Positions 34,020 through 46,379 of a DNA stretch of 64,000 nt are shown here, piece by piece. The notes under the pieces were generated by a model. The model made no database searches. It saw nothing but the letters and a program-made list of their open reading frames with translations, and was not told where the DNA came from. Origin of the DNA: Pontederia crassipes (Eukaryota; Streptophyta; Magnoliopsida; Commelinales; Pontederiaceae); NCBI GenBank assembly GCA_030549335.1, contig CM060195.1, positions 11,127,501 to 11,191,500 of the forward strand, given 5' to 3'. The position numbers were made by a program, and so were the translations under genes. Positions within the stretch are counted from its first letter, which is position 1. Each line of letters begins with the position of its first letter.

Positions 34020-35240
34020 TTTAACATTGTCCCCAATATTGATCATGCCAGGAAGAGGGACCAATAAGTTGATCAATTGTTTGTTGGATGTCACCCAATG
34101 TGGTGAACATGGAGTAATTTATAGCCTCAATATTTTGAATTCTATTGGAAATATTAGCATTTTGTTGATCAACAACCTTTAATTGATCCTTTAGTGTTGA
34201 ATGTCTTCTCTGTTTGGCGCATTCTTCAAGTAAAAGTTCCACTTTTTCCAAAATAACGGGTTTAATTTGAGGGAGTTGTTGAGATGAGGAGGAAGCTGAA
34301 ATTTTAGTTTTTCTAGGTCGTTTGGGATGTCTCTTGATTGGTGGTAGGCCGATAGGGGATGTGCTTCAAAGATAATTGGTGGTTGTCCAGCTATAGGCCT
34401 GTTGTTTTGAATATTGTCGTTCATCCACCAATCCTGCCCTGCAAAATGCTTGTTCTACATGTATTTGGTAGCGGCAAGCGAACAATAGAGCCTATCTGTA
34501 TCCAATAATGTTGGCTGTGGACGCAATCAATCCTTCATCACGAAGGAAATCCAAGTCCAGCTGTTGAGGTTCGGTAAAGATCATGTTTGACAAAATTTTC
34601 CAAGAGGACAAGGGTGCATTCACGAATTGGTTCACCGAGAATATTTCTTAAGAAGGATGTGCCTAGATTGATCTCGGTTTTTTTTAGCAAGCACCAATAT
34701 ATACAATTCATATTTAGTGACAAAACCCATAGCTGAATCACAAGGTCGTGCTAGAAATTTTTTAGTAAAAAGAAGGTGCAAGTACCTAGTTTTTGAGTTT
34801 TGAAAAAGCTGGTATGGATCATCTGTGCGAATTCTTGTTAAGCAATACCAAACTTCAGAGAAGGGGAAATTTGACTTGCCGAATTCATGAACCACAAGTT
34901 GGAAGATCAAAGATGGCATTAAATTCATCCGAGTTCAAAATCCTTATTAAAGAGCAGAAAAGCAATACCATCTGTAACTTCGGCATTATCACCGCTAATT
35001 CCCCTACAGAGGCAATGAACTCAATTCCAAGCTTGATAGGTAAAACTCATGCTTTCAGAAAAGATCTCATGGAGTTTGATCGATTTAACAAAATCCGAAC
35101 ATCCTGTAAGAAGCCAAATCAAGTGTTGGGATGTCTAATGTACATTGTAGAAACCCAATCCCTCTGCAGACCATGAGCTATCTTGAGTTTTTCATTCATG
35201 CCCGTTGTTTGAAATCCTCTTGGTTGTTGGATCAAACCAC
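34020..35240 (-). pseudogene. Athila-associated 'putative plant transposon protein' ORF, decayed
   Basis: Minus-strand frames 34928-34538 contain LIFQLVVHEFGKSNFPF, then RPCDSAMGFVTKYELYILVL and, in another frame, NLGTSFLRNILGEPIRECT. This succession is typical of the putative plant transposon protein domain found in Athila-like elements. Downstream frames (34424-34021) give LKDQLKVVDQQNANISNRIQ, a likely coiled coil, ending WHDQYWGQC. Upstream to about 35240 an acidic serine-rich part (GSSDSSDNDSN) is visible. At least several stops and frame changes make it non-functional. It lies between the element's expected pol and its 3' LTR. Confidence 0.65.
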
Positions 35241-35324
35241 TCGGTAGAGTTATGATTGGAGTCATTGTCAGAGGAATCGGAAGAACCTACGATGTCCTCC
35301 CAGGTCGATGGTTGATCAACCACT

Positions 35325-35630
35325 CTTCGGAGGTCTCAAGGGGGGGGACCCCTCCCCCCTTCGCTCGCTCTCCTTCGTGCTCCTCCCTCCTCATCACCCC
35401 GCCGCCGCCTTCTCCTCCAGGAAGCAGCGTTTCCTTCTGCTCACCGGTTCTTATGCCAAGTCCACCTCCCCCCTCCTCGACGGCAACGCCACCTCCAATG
35501 GCCTTAGCCAACGAGCGCATCCAAATCGTCTATAAGCATCCACAGACTGAGATTGTAATTCTCCCAAATCACCCTTGCCATGTAGTAAGATCCAACCTGA
35601 GGGTCGCTACTAACAATGCTATACCTTGAC
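35325..35630 (+). other. GC-rich exon-like fragment, unidentified
   Basis: Abruptly GC-rich sequence inside AT-rich surroundings. One frame reads LRSLSFVLLPPHHPAAAF, then RFLLLTGSYAKSTSPLLDG. This resembles an organelle-targeting first exon (Ser/Arg/Pro-rich, few acids). An overlapping frame gives a proline-rich ORF (35252-35629). It may be a captured gene piece or a MULE interior. No family is recognised. Confidence 0.3.
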
Positions 35631-35639
35631 TAAAATATT

Positions 35640-36700
35640 GACTGATTCTTTGACCAGTATACAATATAAACGGAAGACTTAAAAGAACTACTATTAAATC
35701 GAAAGACCAATAGAATTACTATTATGAATCATGATGTCAATAATCATCGGATGCTAAGACAAAATCTAAGGTAAAAGAATATCAATGACATAATAGCTAA
35801 ACTTCAATGAGGATAATATCCTATGACAACTACATGTGCACATTACCATCACGAACAACATCAGTCGCTTGAGCTCATCCCTCATTACTCTGATTAGCTA
35901 CAGGATCAATGCAGGGGAAACAATAATTCCTTCGCATCCCAATAGGTAGATAATAAATCAATAGATAAATAGTAACAATAAAGAAGCATGGAGTTAGTGT
36001 AAATGTAATCATAATCATCACTAGAATAATTAATGAACATGAATCATTGCCATGCTTTAATAAGAATCAATGGAACAAAATGATACTATGCTCTGAGTAT
36101 AATCAAATGAATAAGCAATACTATATTCTGACTAATATTAGTGGAATAAATTAATACCATTTGGTGAATAAGATTAATGGAATAAATCAATGAAAAAGAA
36201 TACTCTGGATAAAATCAATAGAGTAAATCAAATACTATGTCTTGAATAAAATCATAGGAGAATCGAGGTTATGCTATGAGTGAATCAAGGAAACATCTAA
36301 TATGATACAATGCGCTGGGTAGTTCACCAATATAATGTCTATGAATAACATCATAATTTGTGATAAACACTATTGGGATTCAATGGAAGAAGATACTCTG
36401 ATTATCGATGGATAAGTATCAATATGATGTCCATTGGTAGAATCAAGTTGAGTAGGAATAATGCAATAAATCATTGGATGAAAACAATCATAATATAAGA
36501 TAGAGATTCTTATTATTATAATGAATCGGTTCAATGCTCTAGATTGCTTTGTATTTCATTGTCATGTCTTGAATCAATGCTTTGTACTATGCTCTGAATG
36601 TATTTTCAATGCTCTAATGGGAAGTTGTAATCAACTTATTTATCTATGATATTTCTATGCAATGTCACTAATTAACACCTTGAGTCGCTAATCGCTAATT
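35640..36700. repeat. AT-rich sequence with degenerate ATCAATGGAATAAA repeats
   Basis: Between about 36050 and 36600, variants of AATCAATGGAATAAAT and TACTATG-TCTGAATAAAATCA recur at irregular 40-60 bp spacing. There is no coding sequence. Origin unknown, possibly the body of a long LTR. Confidence 0.4.
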
Positions 36701-36714
36701 TTCTTGTAATGGAT

Positions 36715-37152
36715 GTTGCAGTATCCGACGCGTTTATGATCCTACTCATCATTGTGGAGATGTTGGACAGGTCCCTGCCAGTTTTGATCGTCTTGACAGA
36801 CATCCTGAGGTTATAATTCATCTCCTGTAGTACTTTAGGCAGCTCTTGAGGTTAAATGCTCCTTGATGACCGATATGGTCTCGGAGATGTTGCCGCGGGT
36901 CAAGTTAGCAGTGATGAAGACTAAGTTGAGGGTCTCGGTGTGTCAGTGGCGTTCTTGTCGGGCATGCAGTCCTCCTTGTTATCTACGCGGACGGCCGTCC
37001 AAGTCTTCTTGACCAATGAGGGGCTGAATGGAATCGCGGCGGATAGGGATGAGCTCTCATGCAGGATGAGGATGACGGTGAGGAGGATGGCGGGGAGGAT
37101 GGGATGGGCGGTGGAGGAGGTCGACGACGGACATCCCATTGTTCCGGTTTAA
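36715..37152 (-). pseudogene. unidentified exon-like, GC-enriched fragment
   Basis: The minus frame from 37139 starts MGCPSSTSSTAHPILP followed by AILLTVILIL, a signal-peptide-like hydrophobic stretch, then AVRVDNKEDCMPDKNAT. In a shifted frame it continues LNLVFITANLTRGNISETIS and, shifted again, VLQEMNYNLRMSVKTIKTG. These keep amphipathic helix character, which suggests a decayed secreted protein. The helical content and early Cys vaguely recall invertase/pectin methylesterase inhibitors, but no family motif is convincing. The opposite strand also has an ORF (36940-37152) in the same region. Confidence 0.3.
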
Positions 37153-37189
37153 GAAGCTAAGGAGGCGCACCTTTTTTTTATTTTTTTAA

Positions 37190-37690
37190 TGGTGCCACAT
37201 CGATTAGTTTCTCGAGTGGAGGAGTGAGAAAATTATCATGTGGGCACCACGTTGGCACAACAATCGAAAAATGACCGATCGTAGATAAAAAGGGTAGTTA
37301 GTGAAACAAGTTAAACGATAAAGGACAGTTTGGTTACAAAGTGAAGTTGGAAAGTAGCGTTGGAAAAATGTTAAAGTTAGAGGGTATTTGGTCACTTTTT
37401 CCGACTTCCTAGTAATAGGAGTTGACGTAACTGAGTAGCATGAATTAATAGGAACCAGAATCTCCACTATGTTTAGGAGCATTTCCAAGCAACTCATGCA
37501 GAAGAATAACAGTAACTAAGCTGGAAACAGTATAATCGGATAAAATGAAAAAATTAAATGATAATTGAGTTTCAAATTACTGCAGATAAACTCTAATCCT
37601 GCGTGTATCAAAAACATAATCGTCATATCTAATCTTGACCCAGAAATTTGCAATTATTTTATTTGGAGATTAAAAGAAAGAAAAGTAGAG
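37190..37690. other. non-coding, MULE-end-like stretch
   Basis: The part at 37310-37400 (GGTTACAAAGTGAAGTTGG and following) has the character of the MULE termini seen at 7413-8222 (TTACAAATTGAAATTGGAG). No partner inverted repeat was found nearby. The rest is AT-rich without genes. Confidence 0.25.
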
Positions 37691-38708
37691 TATAGGACCA
37701 ACAAGTAGAAGTAGCACCCCTTGTTTGCTGATCTTTGAAAACGTGAACCAAAGATGGCCATGAATTCATCTGACTATTTGCTTTTTACCACATTTTGAAC
37801 AGCTGAATTGCAATTTGCACTACTGTGGATCGAACCAACAGCATCCCCAAGCACGATTAATGTCTAAACTTTTCAGTGTACTCATCATGATTTTCACATT
37901 TTGTTTCTTACCAGGGAAAATTATAGTGGAAAGAAGAATTGGCCACAGAATAAAAAGACTCACTTTTATGTTTACTTGCTTCTCACTTGCGAAAAGAACC
38001 ACAATGAGAAAGGAAGAATCCATAGTCTGGGTGATCAACATGCCGAAGCTGAAGCCAGTTACAGGCAGCTTGCATTAGAGAACTTAACTGCTGCTCGCAC
38101 AACCCATTAGAAAGCCAAAAAGAACCCTTGAACTTATATGGCGCTAGCCCAAATGTTGGTAATGAGAAATCTCCATTACCCTTGTTGCTTTGAATATCGA
38201 AGACCCCCCAAACTTCGGAAAGCCTGCTGTCTTTCTCTGTCAAAATGTTGAAGTGTGCACCATTAACTAATTATATCTTAGAATTTTGTTCCTTATTCTC
38301 CTTTTTTTATTGACTTTAGAGATTAACATTTCAAATAGTTATATGGAAAAGAAAGAACCCTCCATGCCGAATAGAAAACATATTGTAAAGTTGTTCCAGT
38401 TGATATTCTATGGATACCTGCATGGCATATAAATGCCAAATTTGATACCAAATACTACAAGGATGATCCGGTAATTAATGTTGTAGAATGTACCATGCTA
38501 CAGATATCCATCTGAAAGGAAGTAGATCACAATTCGTATGTTCTCAGGCCAGGAAATTTAACTGCGAGTGCTGAAATCTGCAGAATATTTCAAAGGAAAA
38601 TTTCCAAGTCAAATGCATGTGTGCAACTTGATCATAACCAGAACATGATCTAATTTACCTTGTCTGCTAAAGGTAGTCTTCCATATGGTGGTTAATGCTC
38701 CAAATAAC

Positions 38709-41700
38709 CTATGATGCACGAGTACTCCATTTGCCCCAGATATATACTTGGTACGTTCCGGTATGCTTCGGGTACATATCTGTATTTAAATAATTATTTT
38801 TTAAAAATGAGGTACGACTCCGGTACGGGTTCAGTACGGACGCTGGTACGCTTGGGCTTTAAAAAGTTGTAGGGCCTTCATTAAATCCAAAAAGAATTAG
38901 AAATTAGGGTACAGTCGTACGTGAAAGAAAAAAATCAAGCTTTTGAACGACGCGTGCTCAAAGAGAAAGGTGAAAAACACAAGGTTTTGACCTTTCGCAT
39001 GGTGTGCTTAGCAGCGCTATGATATGGGTGCTCTCTTTATCCATTGTGTAATGTTCTCTTGTATAGTTGTATGTGTCATGCTCTCTTTATCCATTGTATG
39101 TGTCGTGTTGTAAAGAAGGCAAAGTACTCATTACATGTTTTTTAATTTTTATTCTTTCTTTGAAGTTTTCTATCAACGTCTTAATGCAAGCAAAAGTACA
39201 TGTCTTTTTTTTAGGAAAAGTATATGACTTGGATAGCATTTAAAGCCTAAGCCTAAATAGCATTTAAAGCTTGATGTAAAGAATCTGATCTTTACGTCCA
39301 AAGATTTTTTTTATATTATTTATTGTTTTTAATTGATGATTTAATTATTTGATAATTGTTCATCCTACAGTAGATTCATTATATATATATTATTTATTAC
39401 TTAGCTATAACTTTAAATTTATAATTCAATTATTTGGTATAGAAGTCATGTTATATTACTGTTCATATGTGAGAATTTATTTATTCATTATTTAACTAAT
39501 TATTTGAAAGGCTAGAAATTTTTTTATATAACTTAGCATACTTAGAAAGATTAGAATGATTCTTTTATATAGATTTGAGTATTTTTTTCAATAATGCAAA
39601 AAATGTGTCATTTCTAAAAAATAAATTAAGATGCATAATATATTTCATCATTATTTTATTAGTTATTTTACAGATGTCAGGAGGACATTCCACTTCCGGT
39701 GCAGGATCTTCCGATTGATCTAGTAGTATGAATGCTACTATTTCAACTTCTTTTGACAATTAATTTTGCATCTGCAATGGCAGAAAATAATTGTCCTCTT
39801 TGAACTTATGTCATAAGATTACAAGATAAAAAGGCTGGAGGAGGAAACACTAGTTGACATTGTAATTATTGCAATATAACATATAAAGGATCTTATTTTA
39901 GAGCGAAAAATCATTTGTTGAGGGAGAAAGGACATGGCATAGCTGCATGTTCAATGGTGTCAATTGAGTACAAATGCTAATCCTTCTAAAGCTGATATGT
40001 ATTCAGATGGAAGCAAAAGAAGGCGAGGTATTGAAGGACCACTAGGAAAAGCATTCGATAATGAAATAAGAGATCATTTGACATATGAAATAACAAGGAT
40101 GTTTTATTCCGCTGGCTTGCCTTTCAATATTGCAAAAAATCCATATTATATTAGCTCATTTTCATATGCAGCAAACTCTCCTATCTCAGGTTTTGTTCCT
40201 CCAAGTTATAATGCCTTGGGTATTATTGGAAAGGGAGAAAGCTAACATATATAATGAGATTTCTTCAGCCTCGTAAAGACACTTGGGCAGAGAAAGGTGT
40301 GAGCTTAGTGACTGATGGTTGGACTGATGCCAAAGAACACCATTAATTAATTTCATGACTATCTGAGATTCACATCCTATGTTCCTAAAGTCTGTTGATT
40401 GTTCAGGTGAAAACTAAGACAAGTACTTCATTGCAAATGAAATTTTGAAAACCATTGATGAAATTGGGTCACAAAATATTGTCCAAGTCATTACTGATAA
40501 TGCACCTATTTGTAAAGCTGCTGGACCAATTATTGAGTCAGTTCATCCTCATATTTTTTGGACATCGTGTGCAGTGCACAGTTTGAATCATGCCTTGAAA
40601 AATATTTGTGCACCAAAGAATACTCCAAATAATGAGCATGTTTATGCAGAGTGTCATTTGATTACTAGAGTTGTTGATCATGCACATTCCATTAAAAATT
40701 TCATAATGAATCATTCCATGAGATTAGCTATGTACAATAAGTTTGTGCATTTGAAGTTGCTTGCTATGGCAGAAACTAGATTTGCATATAACATAGTAAT
40801 GCTAAAATTGTTTAAAATAATTAAACATGGCCTTCAATGTATGATTATTAGTGAGGATTGGTCTGATTATAGAGATGACGATGTTAAAAAAGTTACTGCT
40901 GTGAAGGAAATCATCTTAAATGATATTTGGTGGGACAATGTTGATTATATTTTAAACTTCACCAAACCAATTTATGATGTGCTTCACTCTTGTGATACTG
41001 ATAAATCAAACCTTTATTTAGTTTATGAGAAGTGGGATTCTATGATTGAACAACTGAAATTAGCTATATATCAACGTGAACCTAAGGAACTCACTCAAGA
41101 TTGTCCCTTTTCTCATGTGGTGCTTGACATCTTGGTTGATAGATGGGCTAAGATTTACACATCACTTTATTGTTTGGCTCATTCACTTAATCCAAGGTAA
41201 AATTTGATTAATTTCAGCTTTATTTCTTAAATGAATGTATCTTTTAAATGTTTATTAGGTTATAACATTTTGATTGATGTTGTGTGTAATAGGTTTTATA
41301 CAAAATAATGGCTCGATGAATCTCCTAACGAGGTTCCTCCTCATAAGGATAATGAGCTTTGTGAAGGAAGAAACAAGTGCATAAGGAGTTATTTTCAAGA
41401 TCCAAGTGAAAGATTGGAAGTGACTAGAGAATTTGTGAAATTTTCAAATGCAGAAGAAGCCAGTTTGATTCTTTACAAGATAGGTGGAATTTGACACCAA
41501 AAGAATGGTGGGTTATGTATGGATCCCCAATTCCTAAACTACAAGCCACGACTTTGAAGCTACTTTCACAACCATCCTCTTCTTCTTGTTGTGTAAGGAA
41601 TTGGAGTACATATTCTTTTATAGATTCCTATAAAAGAAATAAACTCAAAAAAAAAGAAGTGAGGATTTAGTTTTTTTTTACACACAAATCTTCGTCTCCT

Positions 41701-42174
41701 TTTACGAAAGAGCAAAAATTATAATGGAGAGACAAAAATATGGGATATTAGTGGAGATCAATGGGACTTGTCAGATGGTGTTGGACTTCTTGAAGTTGCT
41801 AATTTTTCTCTTGTTGAACTTGATTTTGAAGTTGTACTTTTAATTGATGATGGAGAAGGGACTAGTGAGATTGACATTACTAAATAATGAAATTATTGTA
41901 TAATGATCATTTTGAGAAGTTAATATTATGAAACTGTTAAAATTATATTGTGACACAATTTTTCTATTGAATATAATATTTTATCTTATGAAATATTAAC
42001 CTATTATATATATTTATATTATTTATAATTAATATATATTTCTGTACCCGTACCTTAATTTTTTTAAAATTGTCGTACCTGTACCTTAATTTTTTTAAAA
42101 TTGTCGTACCCTGTACCCGTACTAGGTACCCGTACTGGGTACCGGTACTAAGTAATCGTACCTATGCAACATAG
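38709..42174 (+). mobile_element. hAT transposon, 3466 bp, decayed autonomous-type
   Basis: The left end starts CTATGATGCACGAGTAC, and the complement of the right end starts CTATGTTGCATAGGTAC. Both are followed by GGTAC-rich subterminal sequence. The flanks CAAATAAC (38701-38708) and TGAATAAC (42175-42182) agree at 6 of 8 positions, as expected of an old 8-bp hAT duplication. Inside, on the plus strand, lies a BED-finger/DUF659/hAT transposase pseudogene. It interrupts an exon of the DUF789 gene. The reading there resumes across the element, which supports these boundaries independently. Confidence 0.88.
39674..41887 (+). pseudogene. hAT transposase (BED finger, DUF659, C-terminal dimerisation)
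   Basis: The ATG at 39674 follows an acceptor (TATTTTACAG). A BED-type zinc finger lies at 39790-39960 (C-N-Y-C, then H-L-L-R-E-K-G-H). DUF659 follows at 39964-40245 (SKRRRGIEGPLGKAFDNE, PPSYNALG). The long frame 40445-41200 contains VQVITDNAPICKAAGPII and WTSCAVHSLNHALK, matching the hAT catalytic core. After an intron (about 41201-41292) a part with PKEWWVMYGSPIPKLQ near 41490-41560 resembles the C-terminal dimerisation region, and the frame ends at TAA 41885-41887. Two finger-region tryptophans are TGA stops, and there are several frameshifts, so it is inactive. Confidence 0.88.
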
Positions 42175-42297
42175 TGAATAACTAGTGCCTGCGATGAGTC
42201 AAGCACTCCACTACCATCTCTACATAAGTCTTCTTGGTAAGTGTTTGATTCTTGGTTCCAACTTATATCATAGTAATTATTGATGTCACCTTCCACA

Positions 42298-43386
42298 CTG
42301 CAACCATAAAAAAAAGCAATCTAAAAAGTAAAAATTAGTACATTGTTTTGTCTCATAGCATACAGCTACCTGTCAAAAAAGGACAAGATGACACTTGTAT
42401 TCAACAAAAAAGAAAAGAGGCAAGATATATCCATACTTTGGAATTACCACTAGATCAAGAATCATAGATAACTCATCTGAGTAATATCACCCACCTTTTC
42501 ATTTGTATCATAGCTACCTTTTGCTTCAAAAATTTAATAGTTACACCTCCGGCAGTCGATTTGAATGTCAATGGATGCACTGGTTTGATTTATCTTAATT
42601 ACTTATGTTTTGCTTCTTATCTTTGACCTTATTTGCTTCAGATGCCTATACTACCATCCCACCATCCATCATAAAGGCAATTCATAGAGTGAAAGATGTA
42701 AGGATCAAATAATAATAGAATGATTACTAATCCTAACTTTTGTGATACTCAAAGAAAAAGACTTGCACACTACAATATTAAGTACTGCCAAATGCATAGA
42801 TAGTAGGCCTATGATATGAATAAAATTTTCCTTCACACCTAGTTAGAAAGACTAATTAAATGATAATCAGACATTTGGTAACCTTGTAGATTTTTCTCAA
42901 AAAATGTCATTTGGACACCCAATAAGATTCAACAAGAAGCACACCTCTGAAGACTTAGAGGCCCCGATACTCAGTCCTGAAGAAAAGTGGTCAAACATGT
43001 ATGTAAATGATTTTGAGCAGACTAGTACTCATCATTCTTCTTACTAATAAAAAGTATTGCACATCAATGAAACCATAAACAAATGGTTACTCATGCAATA
43101 GTCATCAGCAAATAACGTATAGTTCGGAAAATCAGAAACATACATACATACATATGGTGTCTTTGACATGGTTCAGATCCTTATGAATTCATTTAGCTCC
43201 CTAGTCTGACATGTCGGCCAGAGGAGGGTAGACCGGTGTGCTGGATCTCTGGAATTTAGATGTTTGTCTACTAAGTAATTGAAGATCCATATGTTGGGGT
43301 CCGGTGAGAATCTATTGTCTTTCGTTATGAATTGCATGTTATGATTGGTTTGTCTTGGGATTTCATATTTTTGATACATCATTGTG
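42298..43386. other. no recognised gene
   Basis: Positions 42298-42330 are the pyrimidine-rich end of a DUF789 intron. The rest has no convincing coding region. A 70-codon minus frame at 43173-43382 (NRFSPDPNIWIFNYLVD) has no known motif. The missing 5' exons of DUF789 would be expected here but are not visible. Confidence 0.4.
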
Positions 43387-45718
43387 TGTAACGTCCTAAA
43401 AATTCGACCTCAATTTAGTTACTGAATCCTAGGCGACGTTACTTACATAACTTAATTACACAAACATTGCAACAGAAAACATAACAATAATAAAATTCAA
43501 TAACATAAAACACAGCGGAAGACTTCTAAACATATAAAATCTGAATATAACAATACTAGCCCATGGGCTACGTAGACTCTAACATAAGACTCAACACAGG
43601 GTTCATAATATATAAGTGAGTTCATATAAAAATAAATGACAACAAGGCCCATAAGCCATTCATACTTGACTCTCAAGGGAGTCATAATATAAGTAACATA
43701 TGATAACTTGGGTCGTAGCTCGATCATTACATGTGCAATCTCATCGTCACAAGATCTTCGCCAGCGATCCATGGGATGCAGGAGAATTCTCCTGTTAGAG
43801 TATATTGAGGTCCATACATGCTATGATCTTATAACATGATATCTACCTATCATGGCATATGCATTTCATCATAATAGAAACATAGAACATGTATATGCTA
43901 TGGACTACATATGCACACTATATGACATGTGAACAATCATCATCATAGATAAGCTAAGCATATAACATTACTAACATTATGCTAAGTCATATCATTACTT
44001 ACGTAACTTTAACATTTTCAGTCATAACATGAATGTAACAAAGGGACATATTTTAGCATCTTTTTAGATATTTGCATTATCATAATGATCTTTATGTCAA
44101 GTCATACATTTATCTTACTTAGCATATGTCATCTTCATCATTAACATCATATGACTATGAAAACATACATTAGCATCCCTTAAGATACTTATATTATCAA
44201 CATTTTCATCTTTATGTTCCAAGTCATTCATCTTGGTTACTTTAAGTGACTTCATCTTTAACATCATATGACTATGGAACATCGTTTGCATCCTTTTAGG
44301 TGCATACTTAATCATCATCTTCATCTTTATATTCCAAGTCAAGTAACTTTCATTTTTTTCATCTTCTATTTTTATTTAGATAGCTTCTTATCTTGTTGAT
44401 TGAGAAGTCTATATTCCAAGTCAAGTAACTTTCATGTTGGCTCGTCGATCTTAACTTAACTTTCCTAAATATTCTATGACATGGGCGTCCTTGGGGTGTC
44501 ACGACCGTGCGACCACAAGGTCACGACCATGACAGAGAGCCCCTTTTGCCTTCACCGAGTATTTTCACTAAGGCGGTAATTGCTGGAAGGGTCATGATCG
44601 TACCCCAATCCGTCACGGCCGTGCCCGAGCTCCAGATAGCACCTCCCCTGTTTTGTTTATTTTTCTCTCTTTTACACATAAATACAAACACATTTGAGAT
44701 CATGTATTCAACCCATATTGAGAGCATATTTTACTCTAACAATCATAAGAATCATGTAGGAACATCTTTAGCACAATTATCATGAACATAAGTAAAATAT
44801 GCATAAGAACATTATGCCTACAACCCACATTCATATGAACCATAAACAAAATAGGTCATGAACTAATTATACATTGCAGAAGTAATCCTATTACATAAAT
44901 AAAATAGTAATCATAAGAAAATGGCAAGAATCTTTGCCTTAATGCACATCCCTAATCTTCCATATCAAAAACCAAGGGTTTGTATTTATATGCCCTAATA
45001 CAATCATACATACATCATTAGAGTCGAGATTAAGGATTTTAATCCCCTCAGTATACATTTAGGGTTTACGCTAAAACCCTATTAATCCTAATCTCCTTTT
45101 CTTCTTTCTCTTTTCTCCTTCCTTCTTCTTGCTGTGGTGGTGCCTTCTTTTCCCTGTTTCCAGTCGTGCTCCTCTGGAGAGAGGGTGGGGACTTCCTGCT
45201 ACTATTCGGTTGCTCCTTGGAGGATGAGAATGGGCTTGAGCTACTTTTGCTGTGAGTTGATGGGAGGAGATGCTAATAGATGATTACTGTAGCTTGGGTG
45301 CCTTTTGGGGTTTGCTGGCCAAGAGCTATTAGAAGAGAGAAATAGAGGGCGAGTGAGCTTCTCCTTACTGTTCGTGTGAGGAAGAGAAGGAGAGAGGGTG
45401 AGTGGGTAGGTGGGGGTTGGAGAGATATGTTGCTGTCCAATCTGAGAAGGTGGAAGAGAGAGAGAAAGAGAGTGAGAAAGTAGAGGGAGAGGTGAAGAGC
45501 TTCCTTGAGATGCTGTGCAGCCGTGAGAGAAGGTGGTCGGCTGGTGGAGAGGATGAGAAAAGTGGGAGTGAGAGCATGTGGTCTAGGGCATTTAAAGGTA
45601 TTTATACCTTAGTCTTAGGGTTTACAAAGTTAATGGGCTTTATAAGTTGACTTTAAGTGATTATTGGTTTTTTTATTTATTTATTTTTCTTTTATTTTAT
45701 TTTTTTGAAAATATTACA
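43387..45718 (-). mobile_element. Tekay/Del-like Ty3/gypsy 3' LTR, about 2.3 kb
   Basis: The left edge TGTAACGTCCTAAAAATTCG is a typical end of plant chromovirus (Tekay) LTRs. The right edge is ATTACA at 45718. Just to the right, the minus strand reads AATTCGAGGACGAATTTTAT, which resembles the end of the Tekay pol frame (E-D-E-x-x-F-K) before the LTR. This indicates a minus-strand 3' LTR with a short internal stump. The body contains GTCACGACCGTGCGACC-type repeats (44500-44630) and a pyrimidine-rich leader region (45090-45560). No target duplication can be checked, because the other end is missing. Confidence 0.6.
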
Positions 45719-46379
45719 ATATAATCCGTTTAAAATAAAATTCGTCCTCGAATTTTGTAAAATCTTATATAATAGATCTCTTCATCTACGTTACTCCATT
45801 TATCTTTCGCTCCTCATATACACGGACGTGATCTCTCCATTTGTGACATCCAATGTGCATTTCTCGGTGGTCTCACTTTAACGGTCTTTTCACTTTAGCG
45901 GTCTCCTTCGTGTCCACCCATGTAGCCTTCTTCATGCGTTTTCAATAGCATCATTTAATAGTGTCTTACTAATGATTCTTGGTGATGGTCCTAACTATGG
46001 CATCATATTATTTTATATTTTCAAGATTCTAGTGTGAATTTTAGATCATTAATCAATTCTATGAAATGGAGATCATTCATGCGTTACGCTTCCATTGCGC
46101 TACTATGATCCTCCACCTAATATACTCAAGTGACAAATGACTCTTGACATGTCATTATTTAGGTCATATAAACCTAAGTAGAATAATTCAAATTTTCTTC
46201 ATACGTTTACCTATCATTATTATGATCTTGGTAGCTTTTCTTTAAGTTTCTTTATTTTTAAGAACCATGACTGGTTTCTCATCCTTAAAATATTTCTTTT
46301 AATATTCTAAGTGGTCTCTATGTCTATCATGCATACACATTATAATTGACAAAATCAATTTATCATTAAGGGACGATTA
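45719..46379. other. short internal stump of the Tekay-like element and AT-rich flank
   Basis: The first 60 bp hold the end-of-pol sequence described for the neighbouring LTR. After that nothing is recognisable up to the CACTA terminus at 46380. Confidence 0.4.

Larger units (their letters stand above)
37983..42297 (-). pseudogene. DUF789-family gene, decayed 3' part, split by a hAT insertion
   Basis: Five pieces read on the minus strand. 42297-42183, after acceptor ATGGTTGCAG, gives DINNYYDISWNQESNTYQED. 38708-38659 continues it beyond the hAT element as PPYGRLPLADK up to donor GTAAAT. 38577-38493 gives SALAVKFPGLRTYE and WISVAWY. 38417-38350 gives RISTGTTL. 38236-37983 gives GDFSLPTFGLAPYKFKGSFW and QAACNWLQLRHVDHPDYGFF. 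These are the successive conserved blocks of the plant DUF789 family (usual forms SWxSVAWYPIYRIPTG, SLPxFGLAxYK, ADxWLKxLxVxHPDYxFF), whose function is unknown. Stop codons (TAA in the PPY block, TGA after TYEL) and single-base shifts show that it is dead. The N-terminal exons were not found to the right. Confidence 0.82.

Noticed and set aside
43173..43382. 70-codon minus ORF considered as a 5' exon of DUF789
   Set aside because: No DUF789 N-terminal motif (such as GDLW..W.AYG) and no suitable splice sites.
44115..44342. Methionine-rich 75-codon ORF
   Set aside because: Product of short repeats inside the Tekay-like LTR.
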